From Euglena gracilis (Eukaryota; Euglenida; Euglenophyceae; Euglenales), in contig CP154954.1 of the NCBI GenBank assembly GCA_039621445.1, positions 48,711,847 to 48,775,846 on the forward strand: a stretch of DNA of 64,000 nucleotides, in the 5' to 3' direction. This document shows, in pieces, positions 1 through 11,096 of the stretch. The first letter of the stretch is position 1; every line of letters begins with the position of its first letter. The notes under the pieces are model-generated. The model did not search any database. It was not told the origin of the DNA and worked only from the letters and a program-made list of their open reading frames with translations. The translations under genes and the position numbers were made by a program.

Positions 1-596
1 CATGGCTGCGCCTTTGGAAGAAATGCAGCCACCTCTACCACCAGTGCCTCCTTGCCAGGCTTTTCCTCCTGTTCTCTTTGGTGTCAAACTCCATGCCAAA
101 ACCCGGCAATGTGTTCACCCCCCCAGAGCTGACCCTGAGCCCCTTGGGTGGTGTATGAAGGGGGTTGTCCATTGAATATCCATTAGTGGGTGGGGTGGGT
201 TGGACTCCCCCCACACCAGGTTTTCTTTTTTCTTTTCAAAGCTTTCAACGGGTATCCTTCAGATGCCTTCAGTACCGAAGGAATTTGTCCTTGCGAGCTG
301 GCATACCCACCATGTGGCCCTGCCCCCCTGCCTGCCCACCAGTTGGAGGGCAGGCACAACACTTAGGGTATCCCGGTCCACTGGCTGACACGCGGCAGGG
401 CAACCCCCCCTTTCTTTTCCAGGAATTCCTGGCTGGGTGGGCCCCACGGCCGCAACCAAACCGCAGTGCCCAGTTTTCTGCACGTTCGGGTTCTCCCGCG
501 CCGAATTCGCATCAAAGTCCCCCCCCCCTGATGGTGTCGGAGTGCTGTTTCACAAACAAAAGCCTGCCCTCGGCCCGCCCCCACTGCCCGCCACCG

Positions 597-716
597 CCCC
601 GCCCAGCAGCGGCGGCATGCAGATCCGGCTGAAGACCGAGGACTTGACGCAGCTACACACCGAAGAACGCGCAGCGGCGGTGGAGGTGGAGATGCGCGTC
701 ATCCCCAGCATTGAAG
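597..716 (+). CDS. possible exon of an unidentified protein
   Basis: An open, GC-rich stretch follows a CAG at about 608 and ends at a plausible donor (GAAG followed by GTGCTG near 715). Its translation contains MQIRLKTEDLTQLHTEERAA and then a Val/Glu-rich segment ending IPSIEG. The composition (charged residues, G/C in third positions) looks like a real exon, whereas the DNA around it is homopolymer-rich intron. No family is recognised and no partner exon can be joined with confidence; it may belong to the same gene as the coiled-coil ORF ending at 6624. Confidence 0.35.
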
Positions 717-729
717 GTGCTGGCCCATG

Positions 730-1890
730 AGTTCCACTCCGCACTCCCTCTGTCTGGTTTGAGCAATCTTTGTCCAACAATCCAGTTCAAGGCAAATTCT
801 CCAATTTGACATAGTTTCGATCAAAATTTGTTTTTTCTGATTTTTGTGAACACTCATCCAAAATTTTGGGGAAAAATTACCGCCCCTGCCAAGAGCTGGC
901 TCCCCTCTTCTGTGGAGTCAGGGTTTTTTTTTAGTCTTGGACCCTGGGGGGGGGGGCAGGGGGGGTGGGTCTGGCTGAGCCCCCTCCCCCCCGGGGGGGG
1001 GGTCCCCCCAGGGGGTGGGATATACTTTTCGGCGCCAAAGGCACCGAAATTTTTTGAAAGAGGTGCCTTTTTTTAGCATTTTTGTTATTTTTTTGGCCTT
1101 TTCAGGGAAAAGTGGGTTGGGTCCCCCAACCCCCCCCCCCGGCCAGGGGGTGGGCGGGTGGGGGGGGGACCCCCCCTCCCCCCAGTCTTAAAAAAAACCC
1201 CTGGGTGGAGTGATCATGGTTGACAAAAGCAAACAGGGCATTTAGCCATTGTGCATGTATTATGTGCCCATCACATCCCTCTGTTACGGCTTACACCGAA
1301 AGGTGGCTGCCGTTTTCCCTGGGGAAAAAGACAGACTACGTGGCGATGCACACGCGGTCCCTTCTCTCTCAGTGGGCAATCCCCGGCCCGTTGCCTGGCC
1401 ATTCGCGGAGGGGGCTGGGGCCAGTGCCCCCCAGCCAGCCCCGCCCCCGCCGCCCCCGCCCCCGCCTGCCGCCCCGGCGCTGTTCAGCGGGCCACCCCCG
1501 GACACCCCAGACCAGCAGCAGTGCCACCTTCAGGTGCCAGAGCTCTCCAAATTCCCTTTGCACTGTTCAGGGAATCAACGTAATAGAAATGATCACTTGC
1601 GTTGGGAGGGGTTGGTGAGTCGCCCAGCCAGTTGGTCTGACGGGTGGGGGTTTCTGGTGATAAAACCACTCATATGTGTACAACTCATATTGCATGTGGA
1701 TGTCGTTGTTCAACAACAAAACAAACAAAACTCTTTAATTGGCTTACAAAGCCTTCCAAAACAAGCTCAAATGGTGCCAAAGCCTTCAAAAAATCACTCC
1801 AAATGAAGAGAAAAATAGGTAAAGCTTGTGGATGGCGTCGGGGCAGAGGTTTTTTTGTTTTTGGGGGTCGGGATCAAGCACCTATAGTCA
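730..1890. other. non-coding, homopolymer-rich stretch
   Basis: The stretch holds long G and C runs arranged as imperfect inverted repeats (920-1170), including a GGCGCC-type core next to poly-T at about 1030-1075. Around 1440-1500 a proline-rich reading frame (a CCG/CCC repeat) is open but has no other coding signature. No gene is recognised. Confidence 0.5.
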
Positions 1891-2024
1891 AAATGGCCGA
1901 AAATGGCCGAAAATGGCCGAAAATGGCCGAAAATGGCCGAAAATGAAATTTTGGGCTCTATAGGTGGGGGTCCCGAAAATGGCCGAAAATGGCCGAAAAT
2001 GGCCGAAAATGGCCGAAAATGAGA
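1890..2024 (+). repeat. AAAATGGCCG tandem repeat, array 1
   Basis: The 10-bp unit AAAATGGCCG is repeated in two blocks (about 1891-1945 and 1977-2020), separated by a short spacer containing CTATAGGTGG. CACCTATAGT sits just before the array, and its reverse complement ACTATAGGTG sits after the second array near 4070. The arrays therefore look like internal parts of elements bounded by that motif. Translations of this segment are repeats only and do not represent protein. Confidence 0.9.
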
Positions 2025-3990
2025 AAAAAAACATTGCAAAAATTTTCGAGTTTTTTTTGCCCAACAGCTTTGCCCAACACCTGAGGGGCGATTTCCAGTG
2101 CGACTGATTCTTGTCTCTGTGCAGCCTCTGTTCTCCTGCCATTATGCCTGGCACTGCAACACATGCTGCTCAAAGAACCACCTCCGAAAGGGTTATTTGG
2201 GCCAAAGCTGAATGTTTTGATGACATTTCAGAAAATTTTGGTGACAAGGGCGATGCTGGCATTTTTTTTGTATTTTTTGAAGAATAAAACCTATTTTTGG
2301 GATAATTTCTCCACAAATCTCCAGTATTACGCCCATTTTGGCCATTTTTGTATCAATTTTTGCTGATTTTGGGGTATTTTGCACTGATTTGGCAAGTATT
2401 GTGCTAATTTGGGTCAATATGAGCTCATTTTATGACATTTCTGGCCATTTTGCGCCATTTCTCCCAACCTAGCAAAATGACCACAAAAACCCCAAAAATG
2501 ACCACAAAAAGCCCAGAATTGTCCACAAAAAGCCCCCAAAAGCACCCAAAATGACTTAAAATGGCTTGAAATAACCAAAAATTGCCCAAAAAAGCCAACA
2601 ATGTCCACAAAAAATATGAAAAATAACCCAAATCACCAAAATGAGCCAATGGATGAAGACATTAGGCAAGACACAAATATTGGACGAGATGAATTGAATG
2701 GAGATACTGGACAAGATGCAATGGATTACCACCTGTCGGAGCCCGCATCGTTGAGGACCCAGAGGAGGAGGTCCACACCCAGGAGCAGCACGGCACACTG
2801 CATCGTTCCCATTTACGTCCGCTACGTTCCCGGTCCCCTTCTCGGTCCCCCTCACTCCCGGGCCCACATTCCCTGCCCCTGGACTGGCAACCACTCCCCA
2901 CAGCTCTCCGGGACCCCACCGTCCCTCGCTCTCTGGGTACCCCCACCCCAAGAAGACCAAGGACCCGAAGCCCGAAACCCGAAGCTATGAAACCCATTAG
3001 ATCCTCCTGCACTGGGAGTGCGCAGCGCACCCTCTCTGTTTCTCCCTACAATCCTCCAATCACCCCCTCGACGCTCTACACATCATACAGGAGCAGCTCG
3101 ACGGCTTGCGGCTGACCATCTATGCAGCTGCCGATCCCGAGCAAGGATATCAACGCCATTCTTGGGACCCATCCGAGGGTCCAAACCGCCGGCGGCGGAG
3201 TCGTTCATCGCGGCAGAGGCAGCCAAAGCAGTCCGCCTCCCACCTACATACACCCCACCAGCTCATCGCCTTCGCCCCCAACCTACGCGGAGGCGGTGCA
3301 GTTGCCGCCACCATCGTCATCATCGTAGCAGCTGGTGCAGCCCAAGCAACGCCAACAACGCCAACAAGGAGGCCCATGCCGCGCGGAGCAACAGGTGTCC
3401 CGAACCCCGGCTCATTCGGGCTGGTATCCCGAGCCCCGCAGGCCCGGCCGGTTGCGGGTGGGCGAGCATCCCGTGCGGAGCCTCTCCCCAAACCCGGCCA
3501 GGTGCCCTCCCTCTCCTCCCTTCCTCCCTGCCCTCCTATTCCCCCGGTCCTCTCCAACAGAAAAAATGGATGCAGATACTGAACAAGATGCAGATGCTGG
3601 ACAAGATGTATATGCTGCAGAAATTGGGCAATCGGGTGAGCGCATTTGATGTCAATATTTCAACATTATGTGCTGATCACATGTTTGCTTGCTTTTGCTC
3701 TGAGCTCAAGCCGAGCGCACTTTCTTCCAACTTTGCCACATCCAGACGGATGATCATCTCATCATGATAGATGAAATTTAACATCAAGGCTTCTTTGAAG
3801 TGATCGATTTGTGCCATTTAGATTTTTCACGATATTGCAACCAATTTTTTTTGACCTCTTTAATCCCTGAGCACCCATTCCAAACGGACCTCTTTGGATG
3901 TGTTGGCTTGATTTGTTGCTCACAACTACTTTTACGTTGCATGAATGATCAAATGCATTTTTGGTATGAAAGGATTTTAAGGTAATTTTA
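2025..3990. other. no confident gene; Asp/Gln-rich repeat pair
   Basis: Poly-A and poly-T runs dominate at 2030-2600. Two related stretches at about 2655-2720 and 3568-3640 share a repeated GGACAAGATG-type motif and would encode Asp/Gln-rich peptides. Proline-, Ser- and Arg-rich open frames between 2760 and 3560 overlap in several frames, so none can be preferred. If this is an exon cluster, its product is unknown. Confidence 0.4.
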
Positions 3991-4000
3991 CCCCCCACCT

Positions 4001-4056
4001 ATGGAAAAAATGGCCGAAAATGGCCGAAAATGGCCGAAAATGGCCGAAAATGGCAA
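4001..4056 (+). repeat. AAAATGGCCG tandem repeat, array 2
   Basis: A second, shorter array of the 10-bp AAAATGGCCG unit, about five copies, is followed at 4070 by ACTATAGGTGCTTGGTC. That sequence is the near reverse complement of the one preceding array 1 at about 1870. The two arrays are members of one dispersed family. Confidence 0.85.
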
Positions 4057-4550
4057 AAATCGGGGTGTCAACTATAGGTGCTTGGTCGGGATCCACCTAC
4101 CCAGGGGGGGGCTTGGGGGACCACTTTTGGGGTCAATTTCGGGGTCCAAAAGTTCTTCGGTGTACGGTGCCCACTTTGCCCAACCCCCGACCCGGGGTTG
4201 CAGGGTATTCAGACTGATCTGCATGGTGTGCGCAGTTACAACTCTGCACCCAAAATCTGAATTTCGAAATTGAAATCTTCCCAAATTTTCTTTTTCTGAA
4301 GTATTATTTTCCTGTCATTTTTACGTTCCACGATCTTTGTTCAGGCTTTAAAATGCTTTGAAGATGAACGCCTGTGCAAGCTTTTCCATTGATTTGTTTG
4401 TTTGCCCCTGATCTATCAGTCGAATATTTGACAACAATGGTAATAAATTTTGCTTTTGCACAAGGGGTGTTGCAAAAAATTCTTGTTTTCATTTGTGGGA
4501 TTTCATTTTTCAGACCAGCCTGATGAAAAACATGAAAGTCACATTGGATC

Positions 4551-4953
4551 CAGGCTTTTGCTTAAGGACCCCCGGGTACTGGCTAGCCAATCGGCTAGAC
4601 ACTGGAAAAAATGGACTAGCTAGACCCCCCTCCCCCGGGGGGGGGGGGGGTCCGGGGGTCCCCCCAACTGGAATTTTTTTCCTCCAGTTTTTTTTCCTTT
4701 TTTTCCTCCAGCGCTGCGCGCCGAGGTGGAAATGAGGTTTTTAATAGGTTTTTGGCTGATTTTGTTCCAAAAATTCCCAAAAAAAGTTTCTGGTGCTTCG
4801 CGCCGGGCACTGGAAAAAATTTTCCACTAGCTAGCCCTGCCAGCAGACCCCCCCGGGGGGGGTCTGCTAGAAATCCCACTAGCCAAATTTGGACTAGCTG
4901 CAGTCCAGCCCCCCCCCCCCCCGGGGCACTGCAATCCCTTAAGCAAAAGCCTG
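4551..4953. mobile_element. hAT-like miniature inverted-repeat element with perfect 8-bp target duplication
   Basis: The element begins CAGGCTTTTGCTTAAGG and ends with the reverse complement CCTTAAGCAAAAGCCTG. It is flanked on both sides by the identical octamer ATTGGATC (4543-4550 and 4954-4961). An 8-bp target duplication with CAG...CTG termini is the hallmark of hAT-superfamily transposition. The 403-bp interior codes for nothing; it has C/G runs, repeated CTAGCTAG-type tags and a GCGC hairpin (TGGTGCTTCGCGCCGGGC). It is non-autonomous and must be moved by a transposase encoded elsewhere. Confidence 0.88.
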
Positions 4954-5322
4954 ATTGGATCGTTGTGAGTTTGGTGAGTAAATTGCTCGAAAATGTGCTC
5001 ATGTTTGTGGCAATGGTGACCAATCATCAGTAGTTGTTTGCCATAATTACCTGATTGAGAGCGTCCTATTGCGTGTCTTTTTTGTCCCTTTTCACACATT
5101 CCATCCTGGAAGGGAAGTTAAACCTGTTGGCTCAGGGCTGGCTGACGCGGCTTTACCAGTCAAATCGGCGTGACATTTTGGTTCCATCGTATGCCCTTTG
5201 TGACTCAGGATCAGATCCTGCAGCTGCAGCAGTTTGCTGTTTCGTTCAAGTGCCATCGCCGTCAATCCCCCCAATGTCGAACAATTTATATTTATATGTT
5301 TATATCTCCACAGAAAATATTC

Positions 5323-5419
5323 CACACTAGGTGGGCTAACATTTGGCAAGACAGTGCGCGCCAAGTTCAGCATCCTGACATCTGAGACCCAAGCCCACTA
5401 CAATCGCTCAGTCATTTAA
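5323..5419 (+). CDS. possible terminal exon, unidentified
   Basis: After an acceptor-like CACACTAG, an open frame reads VGLTFGKTVRAKFSILTSET and closes at a TAA at about 5417-5419. The stop lies exactly where the following inverted-repeat element (5419-5972) starts, so the current end of this frame is created at the edge of the insertion. No family is recognised; it may be chance. Confidence 0.2.
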
Positions 5420-5728
5420 CCCCCCCTGAATAGAAACCCCTGGGGGCAACTATTCGGAACGTTGGTTGAAAACCGAGGGGGGGCTTCTATTCGGGGGGGG
5501 GGGGGGGCACTATTCGGAAAAGTGGTCGAAAACCAGTGGGTTCGAGAATTATCGAAGAAATTTCTTCGTGGGTCTACATGCCCAACCTTCCAAACCATGT
5601 CAAATCTGCTGCAAATGTTACTCTTGTGAATGCATGATCATTAAACGTAAAATCATCCAACCCTCATTTAGAGGTATTGCAAAAACTGGAGCCCTGCACT
5701 AGACATTTACCCCCACCCCGCACACCCC

Positions 5729-5759
<31 letters not shown>

Positions 5760-5972
5760 CACACTTGACCAGTGTAGGCTCCAGTTTTTGCAATATATGC
5801 TCATTTTACCAATTGCTGAAGAAGCCAAAGCCAAAGCATTTGCCGTCTCAATTGACAGACAACCCACAGGGAGCGGTCTACTATTCGGGGGGGGGGGGCA
5901 CTATTCGGAACGTTGGTCGAAAACTGAGGGAGGGGGACAATTGGGGGGGAGGGGGCGTCTATTCAGGGGGGG
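5419..5972. mobile_element. poly-C inverted-repeat element, CTATTCGG/TGAATAGA tag, TA flanks
   Basis: The ends are ACCCCCCCTGAATAGA and its reverse complement TCTATTCAGGGGGGG, each next to TA (5417-5418 and 5973-5974). Internal blocks repeat the CTATTCGG tag beside G runs (5450-5515, 5880-5910). A smaller inverted repeat (TTGCAAAAACTGGAG at about 5678 and its complement at about 5787) flanks a long C run in the middle and looks like a nested insertion. There is no coding capacity. The design matches the other TA-flanked poly-C elements here. Confidence 0.7.
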
Positions 5973-5974
5973 TA

Positions 5975-6243
5975 GTCACTGGCAGACCCCCAGGGTTTGT
6001 GACTGTTTTTTTCAGAGTGATTGAGTGGTTGTTGGCCCAGACCTCCTCCCCCCTTGGGGGTGGTCTGCAAAAAAAAATGAAAGTAAATACCCAGTGCTGA
6101 AGGCGACAAAAAAACCTTTTTGCCATTTGTTTTTTTTTGTTTTTTTTTACGTTTGTGGTCAATTCCCCCTTGGGATTCAGAGTGGCCACCCCCCCCCCCA
6201 CCAGGTAGTGGGTAGTGACTGACTGGTTTTTGGAAGTGTGGAA
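5975..6243 (+). repeat. GACTGACTGG-family dispersed element
   Basis: Contains TTTTTTCAGAGTGATTGAGT, a CAGAGTGGCC motif after TTGGGATT, and GTGACTGACTGG followed by a T run. The same ordered motifs recur at 15905-16345 and in both duplicated blocks near 46.4 and 57.7 kb, so this is a dispersed repeat. The sequence between the motifs is C/G and T runs. No coding sequence. Confidence 0.75.
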
Positions 6244-6264
6244 CTGACCCTAGGGCGGTAAAAA

Positions 6265-6624
6265 TTGCATGGAACCCGTGACAAAATGCTGGTGGTCAAC
6301 CGTTTGATCGCCCCAGCCAACCGTCCAGCCAAACCCAACGTTGGCCCCCGAAACGTTCCGCTCACCCCTGCGCGGTGGCGTTTGCCCCCGTTCCATGTCG
6401 GCGCGGAGGAGAAGTCGCTGGAGGAGCTGGCGAAGGGGGCGGAGGACCTCCAGCGGCTTCAGCAGCTCGAGCAGCTCCAGCAGGAGGAGGCCTCGGCGAG
6501 GACCGCCCAGGGCGTGCCTGCCGCGGAGGCCCCGACCCACCGAGCAGCGCAGGGCGGGCCCGCTGGCTGTGTTGCGGCCCGCGAGGGGTTGATCCAGCCG
6601 CAGCGGTTTGATCCTCTCAAATAA
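6265..6624 (+). CDS. small Gln/Glu-rich coiled-coil protein or last exon
   Basis: This open frame of 119 codons ends in TAA, overlapping an AATAAA-like signal at 6620-6626. Residues about 48-80 carry heptad-like repeats (SLEELAKGAEDLQRLQQLEQ), predicting a coiled coil, followed by an Ala/Pro-rich tail. Third codon positions are strongly G/C, unlike the flanking DNA, which supports coding. The first Met may not be the true start; this may be the terminal exon of a gene whose earlier exons lie in the first kilobases. No named family is recognised. Confidence 0.5.
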   Translation: MHGTRDKMLVVNRLIAPANRPAKPNVGPRNVPLTPARWRLPPFHVGAEEKSLEELAKGAEDLQRLQQLEQLQQEEASARTAQGVPAAEAPTHRAAQGGPAGCVAAREGLIQPQRFDPLK

Positions 6625-8270
6625 AATTTTGCTGTCCACATTTTTGTCCCAATTTGATTCAATTTAATTGATCGGGTCACAGCATTGGCATCGGCATTAG
6701 TATTAACGTACAGCATTGCTGCGTGTTTCTGGTTTTTTGCCTCCTTGTTTTTGTTTTGGCCCGAGGCAATGCGTTTGCAGCCATCGTGCGGAAGGGTCTG
6801 TGCGACGGTTCCCGGCGATGTGCCGGCTTCCCTCCATTCCTTGGCGTCCGGCGCCGCCCTGCGGTGGTCCCAGTGTGCCTTGCACTTTCGCTTCCGCTGC
6901 GGCCCCTTCCTGCAGCAAGGTGCCGATGGGCAGTGGCGCTGCCTCCCCCGCTTCGCCTGCCAGTACTCCTCCCCGCTGGTGTGCAGGGGCCCCCTTCCCG
7001 CTGAGCTGTTGGAGCCCCACTCCTGTGATGACGTCCCAAACATCCCACGCACATCCCTTTCCCAAATGGCGACCACATCTGTTCCCCAATAGAAAGCATT
7101 TTTAGATTTTTAGAATAGAAGCGTTTTTAGATCGAAGTAGGACGAGAAGTTGATGCCCTTGTGGTGCCCTTTCACAGCTAGTTGTTGCTGTTTTTTGAAA
7201 AGGGGACAGTTACAAAAGAAAATGGCAGCTGACCATCCCTGTGGGCCAGGATCTGAAGTCAAGCTGTTTGGGGACGAGTTCAACAAGCCGGCCGCCACTC
7301 CCTTGTGTGATGTATGCCAACCCATCCATCCTCAGCTCTACCACCCCGTCACAGATACCAGCGGTGGCCGCCCCCAGCGTGGAGGTTCCCAGCAGCATGC
7401 CTCCCGCGGAGCCTCAGCCTGCCCAACGCGGGCGCAGTGCCTCTGTGCAGTCCCTCCTTTGGCCGTTTGCAACAGAAATCTGCCGCGTCAGGCTGAAAGG
7501 CTTGCGGCAGTCTTTACGCTGCAACTGAAAAGCTGAGTGCCTCGGTTGGCTGGCTTTGGCATGGCATGGTGATGAATGGGAGGGGCTGGGCCCAGCTCCA
7601 GTAGCTCCAGCAGTAGCTCCAGCAGCCGACACAGCGACAGCACGCGCGCCCCAACTCCGGAGCCGGAGAATGCAAACGTCAACTGGCACGATATTAACGT
7701 TGGGCCTGCAGGCTATGGTCGGAGGCTGCTGCGGAAAGGGTGTGCTGAGTTTAAAGATTCCCTGCAGGGGGATCCTGCATAATCCTGCATAGGTCTGTCT
7801 TTATAAATTCCTAAAACAGCAAAAGAATGCCCAACCATAATGGGTTTCAGAAGGTCAGGAAAAACATTTTTCTGTTTCGCTTGATTGGTATTCTGTTAGG
7901 TGAGGAAATTGTTTTTCAGTCATCCCACTTTTTCCTTGAAAATTTAATCAAAGAATTTTGAAGTTGAATTTTGGTACATCTCAAACCAATTTGTGTCTTT
8001 GGTATGGAGTGTCAGAGAACTTTTTGGCACCATTTTCACGAAATATTCATCATCCTCATCAGCATTTTCCTGTTTTGAATTATTTCCACGATAACCCTTC
8101 AGGGTCGATACATTTTCCACCTATTAAAGTTGGCTGAAATGCATTTTGTCAAGCTCCATCTTGTCTGGCAGCGCATTTTTGAAGTGCCGCTGAAAAGAAT
8201 GGGCTGATGGCTTTTTTTTTTGATTCACAAAAGGCGATTTGCAAACTCTGAAAAAAAAAGATGTTTACAA
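6625..8270. other. possible coding fragments, no assigned gene
   Basis: Two GC-rich islands stand out. At 6780-7080 several overlapping frames stay open, including a Cys-rich + frame. At 7576-7782 a frame reads a long Ser tract built from mixed AGC/TCC/AGT codons, then TRAPTPEPENANVNWHDINV, ending in TAA. Mixed codons in the Ser tract argue for protein-level selection rather than simple repeat slippage. The rest (7800-8270) is AT-rich and empty. Confidence 0.3.
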
Positions 8271-8911
8271 CCGCCAAAAATCAAGCCCTCACTGGGGCCT
8301 AAAACTGACCCCCTCCCCCGGGGGGGGTGCCTGCTTTGCCAGAAGCGAAGTTAGTGGCGGCAATAAACAGGCAAGAAGCCTCAGTGCAGCCTAAGGGGGC
8401 TTTGGGCAGGCACCACATTGCACAAGGTGCCCCCCTGGGCTTGACAGAAACGGATCTTTGGCTTTCACATATGCAAAAATGGCCAGAAATTGCAAAAATG
8501 GGTCGGATTTGGGCTGGCCAGGGCAAATTTTGGGTCAAAAAACCCGTGTTTTTTTACACCCCTGGCAGTTTTTTTGGGCTTTTTTGGAGTTTCAATGTTT
8601 TGATCCCTGGTTCGACTCCCAGTCTGGCCCAGTTCCAGCCCGGGGGACCCCGATGGGGGGGTTAGCCAGCAGCCTTATTCCAGCCAGCCCAAATTTTCCA
8701 GCTTCTGACCTGGACCCCCCCCCTCCCCTCATTAAGCAATGCCCTGGTCTCAGGCCCAACCCCCATACATTCTGAGAGCATAATTGGGAAAACGGTTGCG
8801 TCATCTTTTGCTTCCTTGTGGTTTTGTGTGGCGTTTGTAATTTTGGGAACTTTGAAAATTTTCAAAAAAAAACTTGTTGGAAAAGCTCTAAGGTTGAACC
8901 TGCCTCTGGGG

Positions 8912-9400
8912 TAGGGGTTTTCTTAAGCTGTAGGGGGCTTTGCTTCCTGGGGGGGTCCAGTCAGCCATCACTTTTTTTTTTTCAAGCCAGCACCTCCCAG
9001 CCAGGCTGTGGACCCCCCCCCAGGGGTCCGCTGAAACAAAGTTTGGGCCAGCCCAGCAAAGCCAGCCTGGCAGAAAATTTTTGAAGAAAGGGGTCAAAAA
9101 ATGGCCAAAAATGGCATTTTTTGGGTGCTTTTTGGGGTTTCACCTGAATTTGGCTGAAAAATGCCAACCCAACTGTATTTCGGCTTTTTCGGGTGTTTTT
9201 TTGGGTACCCACCGGGTCCAGCTCCCAGCCGGCCGGACCCACCCCCCACTCACCACTCACCTGACAACTGCGCCAGAAGCGAAGTTAGAGCCAGCCATGT
9301 ACCGAAACGAACCATTAGTGCAACTAAGGGAGCCCAGCCAGCACCTTTTTCCAGCCGGCCCGCGGACCCCCCCCCCCCGGGATCCTTAAGAAAACCCCTG
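8912..9400. mobile_element. hAT-like element related to the 4.55-kb one
   Basis: The ends are TAGGGGTTTTCTTAAG and CTTAAGAAAACCCCTG, inverted repeats similar in layout to the CAGGCTTTTGCTTAAGG ends at 4551-4953 (CAGG, T run, CTTAAG). The flanks CTCTGGGG and CTTGGGGT resemble a decayed 8-bp target duplication. The interior has C runs and a GCCAGAAGCGAAGTTAG block that also occurs at about 8338, so a related copy lies just upstream (8300-8760). No ORF of transposase type. Confidence 0.65.
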
Positions 9401-9954
9401 CTTGGGGTAAGCCAGAGTCACAAAAGCAGGTTGGTTGTAATTACTTCGTGATTTATCGTTCCATGGAATTTCTCGTGAGAACTTTTTGTTGAGAAACTGA
9501 AACAACTGAGAACCGGGTTCACTTTCGTTTTCATCATTCGGAAGAATGGGAAAATAACACGATGCTCGCCACTTGGAAAACGGGATTGGGACACGATTTC
9601 ATTGTCATGAATACCGTCATGTTTACAAACACGTTTTCCAAGGCATGGTGTGGCCTGAACACGTTTTTGATTAATGTTGAAACCGTGTCTGGGAACTCCA
9701 GCTTCACGCGCCAACTGCGCCAACTGGCGTCCGGGACGGCTCTGAGTTTTCACGAAATGTAATTTCACGAACAATGAACAGTGATACATACTTTCATTGC
9801 CATATTATGTAATTGCATTGAGCGAAAAGTGATATATTTTTGTGAAAGCAAAAAACACGGCAGTAAAAACCAGAAGCCTGCTCACTGTTCGTCGCGAAGC
9901 AGCCGGGAGGCCCCCCCATGGATGCCAAACTTCTCTGAAAGGGGGAGAAACAAC
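9401..9954. other. no gene recognised
   Basis: This is an AT-balanced stretch without long homopolymers. It contains TTTCGTGA and its complement several times (near 9450, 9750 and 9765), suggesting a weak inverted-repeat arrangement. A 66-codon + frame (9562-9762) has no recognisable features. Confidence 0.4.
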
Positions 9955-10270
9955 GGGCCCAAAACGGTTACACCAAACTGGCCCCAAGATGTGCCATCAA
10001 ACCGTTCCACCACCCCAAGGTGTGGCATCAAACTGTCCCAAAGTTGTTGCACAAAACTGGCTCCAAGTTGTGGCACCAAACTACGGCATCAAACTGGCCC
10101 AGAACTGTGGCACCAAACTGGTCCCCACTTGTGACACCAAACTGGACCAAATTGTGGCCCCAAGATGTGACATCAAAATGTGGATCCCGAACTGCGGCTC
10201 CAAGCTGGCCCTGAGATCTAGCACCAAACTGGCCCAAAAATGTTGCCCTGAGCTAGAACAGATTTGGGGA
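9955..10270 (+). repeat. degenerate GTGGCACCAAACTGGCCC minisatellite, block 1
   Basis: About a dozen imperfect units of roughly 20-27 bp, each containing CACCAAACTGG or CATCAAACTG followed by a CCCCAAGATGTGG-like half. Open frames across it are artefacts of the periodicity. The array resumes at 10520, so it has been split by the hairpin element between. Confidence 0.85.
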
Positions 10271-10329
10271 TGACAATCCCCTTTTCCCTAGGGGTCAGCT
10301 TCGCTCTTACCCTAAAGAGATAAGAACTC

Positions 10330-10399
10330 GGCGACCCCCATATACGACCCCCCCCCTGGGATTTTGGCTCCGGGGGGGTCTCATATGGGGGGGGGGGAT
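10330..10399. mobile_element. short CATATAAGACC-family hairpin element
   Basis: CCCCCATATACGACCCCCCC is followed by TGGGATTTTGGCTCC and then by the inverted GGTCTCATATGGGGGG. It is a short member of the family at 14427-14585 and 16645-16789, including the shared GATTTTGGCTCC core. It interrupts the flanking minisatellite. Confidence 0.7.
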
Positions 10400-10519
10400 C
10401 AAACCAAAGTCGCTGCCGGCTGAACGGACAGAATTAAAAGGCGTCGTGACCGAAGGCATACCCGGCCCAGGGTTCGAGCCAGAGGGTTTTGGACAGGACC
10501 CTCTAAAATATAAAACAGG

Positions 10520-10975
10520 CACCACCTGTGTCACAAAACTTGCCCGAGATGGGGCACAAAACTGCCCACAAGCTGGGGCACCAAACTCGCCCCAAACTGT
10601 GGGTGACCAACCTGTGGCACCAAAATGTTGCCCCCACCTGTTGCACCAAACTGGCCCCAAAATCAAAGTGGACACAAAATGTTTCCCCCATCTGTGGCCA
10701 AGATCTGTGGCCCACAGCTGTGCCCAAGATGTGCCAGCAATGGCCAAGATTTGTGGCCCAGTAAAATGTGCCAGGAAATTGGAGCCAAAATGCTTCCCCC
10801 AACCATGGCCAAGATGTGTGGTATCAAAATGTTGCCCCAAGCTGTGGCACAAAACTGCCCCAAGATGTGCACCAAAATGTCCCCAAAATGGTGATGTGCA
10901 CCAAGATGTGCACCAAAATGTTTCCCCATCTGTGGCCAAGAGGTGGCCTCCAAGATGCGGCACCAAAATGGGGGA
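10520..10975 (+). repeat. degenerate GTGGCACCAAACTGGCCC minisatellite, block 2
   Basis: Continuation of the array at 9955-10270, with units such as GTGGCACCAAAATGTTGCCC and CCAAGATGTGTGG. The unit is more diverged towards the 3' end. No coding content is inferred. Confidence 0.85.
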
Positions 10976-11096
10976 GGGGGGTGAATGTTTCAGTTGCTGG
11001 GTTGACAAAAAAAAACTGTTTGAAAGAGTTTTTCTCAGATCTCAGGGCAAGGCAAAACGCAAAGGAGGCAAAGGTACCAATAACTTCTGCAGCACA

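Noticed and set aside
1794-2173. Reverse-strand frames rich in FGHFRPFSAI
   Set aside because: They are the complement translation of the AAAATGGCCG tandem repeat.
6703-7089. Reverse-strand frame across 6.7-7.1 kb
   Set aside because: It is the complement of a GC-rich patch that is open in several frames, and no domain is recognised on either strand.
8596-8630. GGTTCGACTCC resembling a tRNA B box
   Set aside because: No A box, T-arm pairing or acceptor stem could be found around it.
9842-10273. Frames with repeated CGTKL/HQTGP peptides
   Set aside because: They arise from the degenerate minisatellite at 9955-10975, with different frames open equally.
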